Source: VXNE01 sp963668365
GTDB lineage: Bacteria; Pseudomonadota; Gammaproteobacteria; Pseudomonadales; Azotimanducaceae
Direction of reading: 5' to 3'
Assembly: GCA_963668365.1 (NCBI GenBank)
Contig: OY764266.1
Location: 186,001-250,000 of the forward strand
DNA length: 64,000 nt
This document shows positions 60,272 to 64,000 of this stretch, piece by piece. The translations under genes and the position numbers were made by a program. The notes below the pieces were generated by a model, which was not told where the DNA came from, searched no databases, and worked only from the letters and a program-made list of their open reading frames with translations. Position 1 is the stretch's first letter. Every line of letters begins with the position of its first letter.

Positions 60272-60511
60272 GTGGCGCGATTCCCGAAGGACGCGCCGCG
60301 GCGAACGGTGATTCGCGCCCCGGGCGAGATCGGTTTTGAGGTGGTGCGCGAGGGCAGCCACATTGCCATGCGTAGATGAAACGACGACGGCGGCATAACC
60401 CCGTTGACGCTGCCCAACCACGCGCACCTGAAGTCGTCGACGTTGCGCGCGATCTGTAATCAGTCGGGAGTGACCCGGGCCGAATTCTTGCAGGCATACG
60501 AGCGAGCGTAG
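60272..60511 (+). pseudogene. hicA: HicA-family toxin with an internal stop codon
   Basis: From GTG 60272, four nt after hicB: VARFPKDAPRRTVIRAPGEI, GFEVVREGSHIAMRR, TGA at 60377-60379, then NDDGGITPLTLPNHAHLKSS, TLRAICNQSGVTRAEFLQAY. This is a complete HicA (dsRBD-like mRNA interferase, catalytic His in GSH) with a TGA where the family has Glu (RRENPDG). It is a loss-of-function mutation; selenocysteine is unlikely at that position. Confidence 0.75.
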
Positions 60512-60542
60512 GGAAGATTCAGCGCGCCCCATTTATTTGTGC

Positions 60543-60559
60543 CCGCCTCTTGGAGGCGG
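60543..60559. terminator. Possible bidirectional hairpin between hicA and rnfG
   Basis: CCGCCTC TTG GAGGCGG is a perfect 7-bp stem with a 3-nt loop between the convergent 3' ends of hicA and rnfG. On the minus strand it is followed by an A-rich stretch rather than a T-run, so efficiency as an intrinsic terminator is doubtful. Confidence 0.35.
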
Positions 60560-60596
60560 CTTCGCTGCCATGGAAAAGACGCGGCGGCGGGGCACT

Positions 60597-61082
60597 TCAC
60601 TCATTGGAACACCAGCTTTCGGCGGCCCAGCGCGCAAGGGCCGCATCCCGGGCGCGCAGCACCGCGCCGGATGTGACGGTTGCACCGGTGACGGCATCCA
60701 CGCCACCGTCGCCGTCGAGGCGTCCGATCCAGTCCATCGGGTCGAGGATGTCCGCAAAACCCGGGGTTTCCGAATGGCGCGTCACCCGCACGCCCGACAG
60801 CCGACCGCCCTGGAAGGCGACGACCACATCCATCGAACCTCCGTAGCCCCGCTCCGCGATGGCAAGGGCCACGAGGTCGCGATCGCATGCAGCGACGTCG
60901 GCGTGTCCGGGCATCTCGATGTCGAGTCCCGTGATTTCCTTCAGTGTCGCCTGCCGTCGCTGCCGTTCGTTGGACTCGATGCGCTGTTCCGTGATCGCGT
61001 CAATGCCGGCAAGCAACGCCCCTGCGATGGCCATCAGGAGGCCGAGGAAGAACGCGGCGCGCATCGTTGTCCCCGAAGTCAT
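60597..61082 (-). CDS. rnfG: Rnf complex subunit RnfG (covalent FMN)
   Basis: 161 aa from ATG 61082, which overlaps the rnfD stop (ATGA). One N-terminal membrane helix (MRAAFFLGLLMAIAGALLAG), then a periplasmic FMN-binding domain with GGRLSGVRVTRHSETPGFAD and the flavinylation motif AVTGATVTS (Thr). It is shorter than the usual 200 aa, but the end after TGATVTS is complete. It passes electrons between RnfD and RnfB/C partners. Confidence 0.87.
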   Translation of the reverse strand: MTSGTTMRAAFFLGLLMAIAGALLAGIDAITEQRIESNERQRRQATLKEITGLDIEMPGHADVAACDRDLVALAIAERGYGGSMDVVVAFQGGRLSGVRVTRHSETPGFADILDPMDWIGRLDGDGGVDAVTGATVTSGAVLRARDAALARWAAESWCSNE

Positions 61083-61966
61083 GGTCGCAACATCATCTTG
61101 TCCAGGGCGGGCGCCGCCAGATTGGCGAGCAGCACCGCGAAAGCGATGCCATCGGGGTAGCCGCCAAAGCTGCGAATGCAATAGATGAGCACCCCGATCG
61201 CAATGCCGAAGATCCATTGCGCACTCGACGACGACGGCGCGGTCACCGGATCCGTCGCGATGAAGAAAGCCGCGATCATCGTGCCGCCGGAAAACCAGTG
61301 GAACAGCGGAGAACCGAGGCTCGCGGAACTGCCGTTGTCGTATCCGATCGCGGCGCATGCGCCGAGCGCGCCGAGCACCGCGACGGGCATTCGCCAGTTC
61401 GCGATCCGGGTCGCGCAGAGATAGAGTCCACCCGCAAGCGCGGCGGCATTGACGATCTCGAAGCCGCGCGCGCCGACGATTCCGAACGCGGGCTGCCGCC
61501 ATACCTCGTCCGCGGTGGCGCCTCCCCGGAAGCCGAATACGTCCAGCGCCGTGGCCCCCGTGAGCGCGTCCCAGTCCGCGAAGTGCGCCGGAAACGCGAC
61601 CAGAGCGGCGGCGTATCCGACCATCGCGGGGTTGAAGACGTTCTTTCCGATGCCGCCGTAGAGCTGTTTGGCGAGGATCACCGCCATGCCCGCCGCAAAC
61701 ACAAGGATGCCTGGATGCAATGCGGGGGGAACCGCGATTGCGATCAGCGCGCAGGTCACCGGCGTACTGGCATCCTTGACCGCTTCGAGTTTGCGAAAGC
61801 GGGCCCAGACCCAGCCCGCCTCCATGGCGACCCCCGCGCCCGCGGTGACCGCCAGGTTGACGACTACGCCGTAGCCGAAACAGTACGTCGCAGCCAAAAG
61901 CGCCGGGACGAGCGCCGCGCCGGTGCGCAGCATGATCGCCCGCGTACTTAGTGTCGTGTCCCGCAC
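61079..61966 (-). CDS. rnfD: Rnf complex subunit RnfD, N-terminus altered
   Basis: About 295 aa. Membrane protein with STPVTCALIAIAVPPALHPG, AKQLYGGIGKNVFNPAMVGY, the flavinylation-type motif DALTGATALDVFG, ATDPVTAPSSSSAQWIFG and IRSFGGYPDGIAFAVLLANL, all diagnostic. The usual N-terminal SPYTH segment is missing: similarity starts at STRAIMLRTGAALVP, and just upstream lies a 24-bp palindrome. Starts are GTG 61966, inside that palindrome, or ATG 61933, which would begin at the first helix. No clear ribosome-binding site for either. Confidence 0.8.
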   Translation of the reverse strand: MRDTTLSTRAIMLRTGAALVPALLAATYCFGYGVVVNLAVTAGAGVAMEAGWVWARFRKLEAVKDASTPVTCALIAIAVPPALHPGILVFAAGMAVILAKQLYGGIGKNVFNPAMVGYAAALVAFPAHFADWDALTGATALDVFGFRGGATADEVWRQPAFGIVGARGFEIVNAAALAGGLYLCATRIANWRMPVAVLGALGACAAIGYDNGSSASLGSPLFHWFSGGTMIAAFFIATDPVTAPSSSSAQWIFGIAIGVLIYCIRSFGGYPDGIAFAVLLANLAAPALDKMMLRP

Positions 61967-61972
61967 GACACT
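61949..61972. repeat. 24-bp palindrome with the ends of the 18.3-kb element
   Basis: TAGTGTCGTG (61949-61958) and CACGACACTA (61963-61972) are perfect inverted arms around 4 bp. The left 12 bases, TAGTGTCGTGTC, equal the end of the palindromic element at 18308. The minus-strand TAG of rnfC (61971-61973) lies in its right CTAG. It looks like an element deleted down to its two ends. Confidence 0.7.
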
Positions 61973-63212
61973 AGTTTGGATGCATCCATTTGCGGCGGGA
62001 AGCCATGCGGGCCTCGCGTTCCTTCTGCTGTTCCACGCGCTGTTGTTCCAGGCGCGCGGCGCGAGCCGTGAACCGGGCCTTCGCCAGCGCGGCGCTGCGC
62101 GCGCGGCGTTCCTGCTCACGAAGTTCCGACTTGCCGAACCGGAATGTCGCAAGCAGCGGCAAGCCGCTCGGGCAAGCCATGTCGCAGGCGCCGCATTCGA
62201 CACAGTCGGCGAGCCTGCGTCCCTGAGCCTCGGACCAGTGCCCGGCGTTGATGTGACGGAACAGTTCCTGCGGCAGCAGACCCTCGGGACAGGCGCGGGC
62301 GCACCAGCCGCATCGGATACACGGACTCGCCACCCGCGGTCTGCTCACGGTGACGGCGCGGGTGGTCTTTGTGACGGCCTCGCCTTCCGCCGCGATCCAG
62401 CCAGTGACCGGACCGCCCACGATTACCTGGCCCTCGGACAACGGCAGTTCCTCGACAGGATGGCCGATAGGCAGCCAAGCGTTTTCCTCGTTTACGGTGA
62501 CAACGCGTTCGACCAGGCGCTCCCCGCGGCGCCATGCGCGGTGAACGGCGAATACCGTGGCGACGTTGAATACCACTGCGCCCACATCCGCGGGAATCCG
62601 TTTCCCCAGGTCCACGCCCAGCACCCGCGCTAGCAGCGACCGTTCCGAGCCGGAGGGATAGGGTCCTGTCACCCGCACCGCTTCGACGCCCGGAACCTCA
62701 TCCATCCCCTCGCCGAGGGCGATGACCGTTGTCGGGTTCCCGATGCAGTTCGCCAGGGCTTCGATGCCCGACGACACCTCCTCGGCATGGTCGCGCAGGA
62801 GGGCCGCGTCCGCCGAGACGCCGGGCTCGCACTCGACGGCATTCACCATGAGGGTCCCGGCATCCCCGTTCCTGGCCTGTTGGAGCTTGAGCCAGGTGGG
62901 ATAACCCGCGCCGCCCAACCCGACGATACCCGCATCGCGCACCCTCTCCACGAGATCCTTCGCGGTCAGCGGCGGCGCGGCATCATCACGACCGTCGGGA
63001 TGCAGCAGCATCGCTGTCGCCTCCATCTCAACCACACCTGACGTGGCCGCATGCAGATAGCCCACGGGCGGACTCCATCGACCAATGGCAAGCACGTCCC
63101 CCCTTCGGACCCGCGTGCCCGCAGCCACTCTCGGTTCGTACCGGCCGCTACGCGTGAGCAACGGGTATCGCAACACGGAAGGCAGGGGGAACCGCTTCAC
63201 GGCCGCGTCCAT
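61971..63212 (-). CDS. rnfC: Rnf complex subunit RnfC (NADH/flavin, 4Fe-4S)
   Basis: 413 aa. GIVGLGGAGYPTWLKL is the nucleotide/FMN loop, NAVECEPGVSADAALLRD follows, and two ferredoxin clusters lie near the C-terminus (CIRCGWCARACPEGLLPQEL and CVECGACDMACPSGLPL). A basic helical tail ends the protein. RnfC is the peripheral subunit that exchanges electrons with NADH. It overlaps rnfB by 16 nt. Its stop lies in the small palindrome. Confidence 0.93.
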   Translation of the reverse strand: MDAAVKRFPLPSVLRYPLLTRSGRYEPRVAAGTRVRRGDVLAIGRWSPPVGYLHAATSGVVEMEATAMLLHPDGRDDAAPPLTAKDLVERVRDAGIVGLGGAGYPTWLKLQQARNGDAGTLMVNAVECEPGVSADAALLRDHAEEVSSGIEALANCIGNPTTVIALGEGMDEVPGVEAVRVTGPYPSGSERSLLARVLGVDLGKRIPADVGAVVFNVATVFAVHRAWRRGERLVERVVTVNEENAWLPIGHPVEELPLSEGQVIVGGPVTGWIAAEGEAVTKTTRAVTVSRPRVASPCIRCGWCARACPEGLLPQELFRHINAGHWSEAQGRRLADCVECGACDMACPSGLPLLATFRFGKSELREQERRARSAALAKARFTARAARLEQQRVEQQKEREARMASRRKWMHPN

Positions 63213-63706
63213 TTCAGGGCCCGCTCTTCGACCGGCTCAAGCGCGATGCAATCGACCGGACACGGAGGGAGACACAGTTCGCATCCGGTGCATCGCCCCT
63301 CCATTACCGTATGCACGTACTTGTTCGCGCCGACGATGGCGTCCACCGGACAGGCATCGAGACAGCGCGCGCAGCCGATGCAGGCCGCCTCGTCGATCAC
63401 GGCCACGCAGTCGGCGGGCGTCATGACCGCAGGTCGCTCCGCCTCCCGTCCGAGGAGGCTGGCGATCGCCTCGGCGGTCGCCTGACCCCCCGGCGGGCAG
63501 AGATCGAGCGGCGCGCCGGAAGCGATCGCTTCCGCATAGGGCCGGCACCCGGGATAGCCGCATTGCGCGCATTGGGTCTGCGGCAACAGCGCATCGATGG
63601 CCGAAGTCAGGCTATCCGCGTCCTGGGCAAAGCGCTCGCGCACAAACCCGAGGGCGGCGCCGACCGCCAGCCCGAGCAGGCCGAGAACCAGCATGGCCGG
63701 GATCAT
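63197..63706 (-). CDS. rnfB: Rnf complex subunit RnfB (ferredoxin-type)
   Basis: 169 aa from ATG 63706, overlapping the rnfA stop (ATGA). A short membrane anchor (MLVLGLLGLAVGAALGF), the first cluster-binding segment CAQCGYPGCRPYAEAI, and two 4Fe-4S motifs, CIGCARCLDACPVDAIVGAN and CTGCELCLPPCPVDCIAL. It accepts electrons from ferredoxin in the cytoplasm. The next gene is rnfC. Confidence 0.93.
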   Translation of the reverse strand: MIPAMLVLGLLGLAVGAALGFVRERFAQDADSLTSAIDALLPQTQCAQCGYPGCRPYAEAIASGAPLDLCPPGGQATAEAIASLLGREAERPAVMTPADCVAVIDEAACIGCARCLDACPVDAIVGANKYVHTVMEGRCTGCELCLPPCPVDCIALEPVEERALKWTRP

Positions 63707-64000
63707 TGGCCGATCCCCCGCAGGCCGCAAAAGGCAAGCGACATGATGCCGACGGTAATCAGTGCCGCCGGTGTCCCCCGCAATGCGGGCGCGATCGCCT
63801 CGGTTTCGAAGCGCTCGCGCAAGGCGGCGAAACAGACGATCACGATGGAAAACCCAAAAGCCGCGCCAAGCGCCACAGCGATGGTCTGCAGCAGGCCCGC
63901 GCCGCTATCGGTCACGATCAGGGCCACGCCGAGCACCGCGCAATTCGAGGTGATCAGCGGCAAATAGATGCCAAGCACCTGGTGCAATACCGGGCTCACG
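63703..64000 (-). CDS. rnfA: Rnf complex subunit RnfA, C-terminal part (cut by window edge)
   Basis: About 98 residues: SPVLHQVLGIYLPLITSNCA, VLGVALIVTDSGAGLLQTIA, RERFETEAIAPALRGTPAAL and the end MSLAFCGLRGIGQ. This is the second half of RnfA/RsxA, a membrane subunit homologous to RnfE. The N-terminal half lies outside the window. Overlaps rnfB by ATGA, so rnfABCDG forms one transcript. Confidence 0.9.
   Translation of the reverse strand, partial: VSPVLHQVLGIYLPLITSNCAVLGVALIVTDSGAGLLQTIAVALGAAFGFSIVIVCFAALRERFETEAIAPALRGTPAALITVGIMSLAFCGLRGIGQ

Noticed and set aside
60377..60379. TGA in hicA as a selenocysteine codon
   Set aside because: The family has Glu here, not Cys, and no redox motif is present, so a nonsense mutation is more likely.
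1..64000. CRISPR arrays and rRNA genes
   Set aside because: No short regularly spaced direct repeats and no rRNA sequence were seen; the tandem repeats present are all coding.

Overview
This is a GC-rich chromosomal window from what looks like an uncultured gammaproteobacterium. The evidence is gene order: smpB / ratA-rnfH / bamE / recN / hrcA-grpE-dnaK-dnaJ / dapB, an Rnf electron-transport cluster, and a BamE lipoprotein. The order recN-hrcA-grpE-dnaK-dnaJ is the one seen in Xanthomonadales-like lineages, but I cannot name the taxon. There is one tRNA (Arg-CCG) and no rRNA or CRISPR array.

Layout. 0-16 kb is metabolic, almost all on the minus strand: a Rieske oxygenase (cut by the window edge) coupled to an SDR; a MetR-like regulator; an acyl-CoA carboxylase carboxyltransferase with enoyl-CoA hydratase and a free-standing biotin domain; purC; a cystathionine gamma-synthase-family enzyme; a PAS-GGDEF-EAL protein; and an AttEFGH-like ABC transporter with its lipocalin-like lipoprotein. 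16-28 kb is the conserved housekeeping block. It is interrupted by a 267-bp palindromic MITE-like element placed exactly between two genes whose stop and start codons would otherwise overlap, and by a decayed restriction-modification pair.

28-36.5 kb is an accessory island: a three-gene cassette of unknown function, decayed DUF262 and exonuclease-BRCT genes, a tyrosine-recombinase module broken by a nonsense codon and a frameshift, a lipoprotein and a type II toxin-antitoxin pair. 36.5-50 kb holds LarA, an Nramp transporter, alanine racemase, an SDR, a 1429-aa secreted FN3/cadherin/CARDB repeat protein, a class III aminotransferase, an LLM-class oxidoreductase and an amidohydrolase. Next come the tRNA and a peroxiredoxin whose peroxidatic residue is encoded by in-frame TGA with a SECIS-like hairpin just downstream, a probable selenoprotein. 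52-58.7 kb is a surface-polysaccharide region: an ABC-2 export permease, a LicD-methyltransferase fusion, an RmlD-like reductase and a sulfotransferase/coiled-coil/RgpF fusion. 58.7-64 kb carries rnfA(partial)BCDG, then a decayed hicBA pair, then rnfE and a YbjQ protein. The 5' end of rnfD appears to have been rebuilt by a 24-bp palindrome related to the ends of the 18.3-kb MITE.

The strongest candidates for a second look are the TGA-containing peroxiredoxin, the palindromic element family that sits on CTAG stop codons, the interrupted Rnf operon, the unknown three-gene cassette at 28.1-30.0 kb, and the multidomain polysaccharide enzymes.
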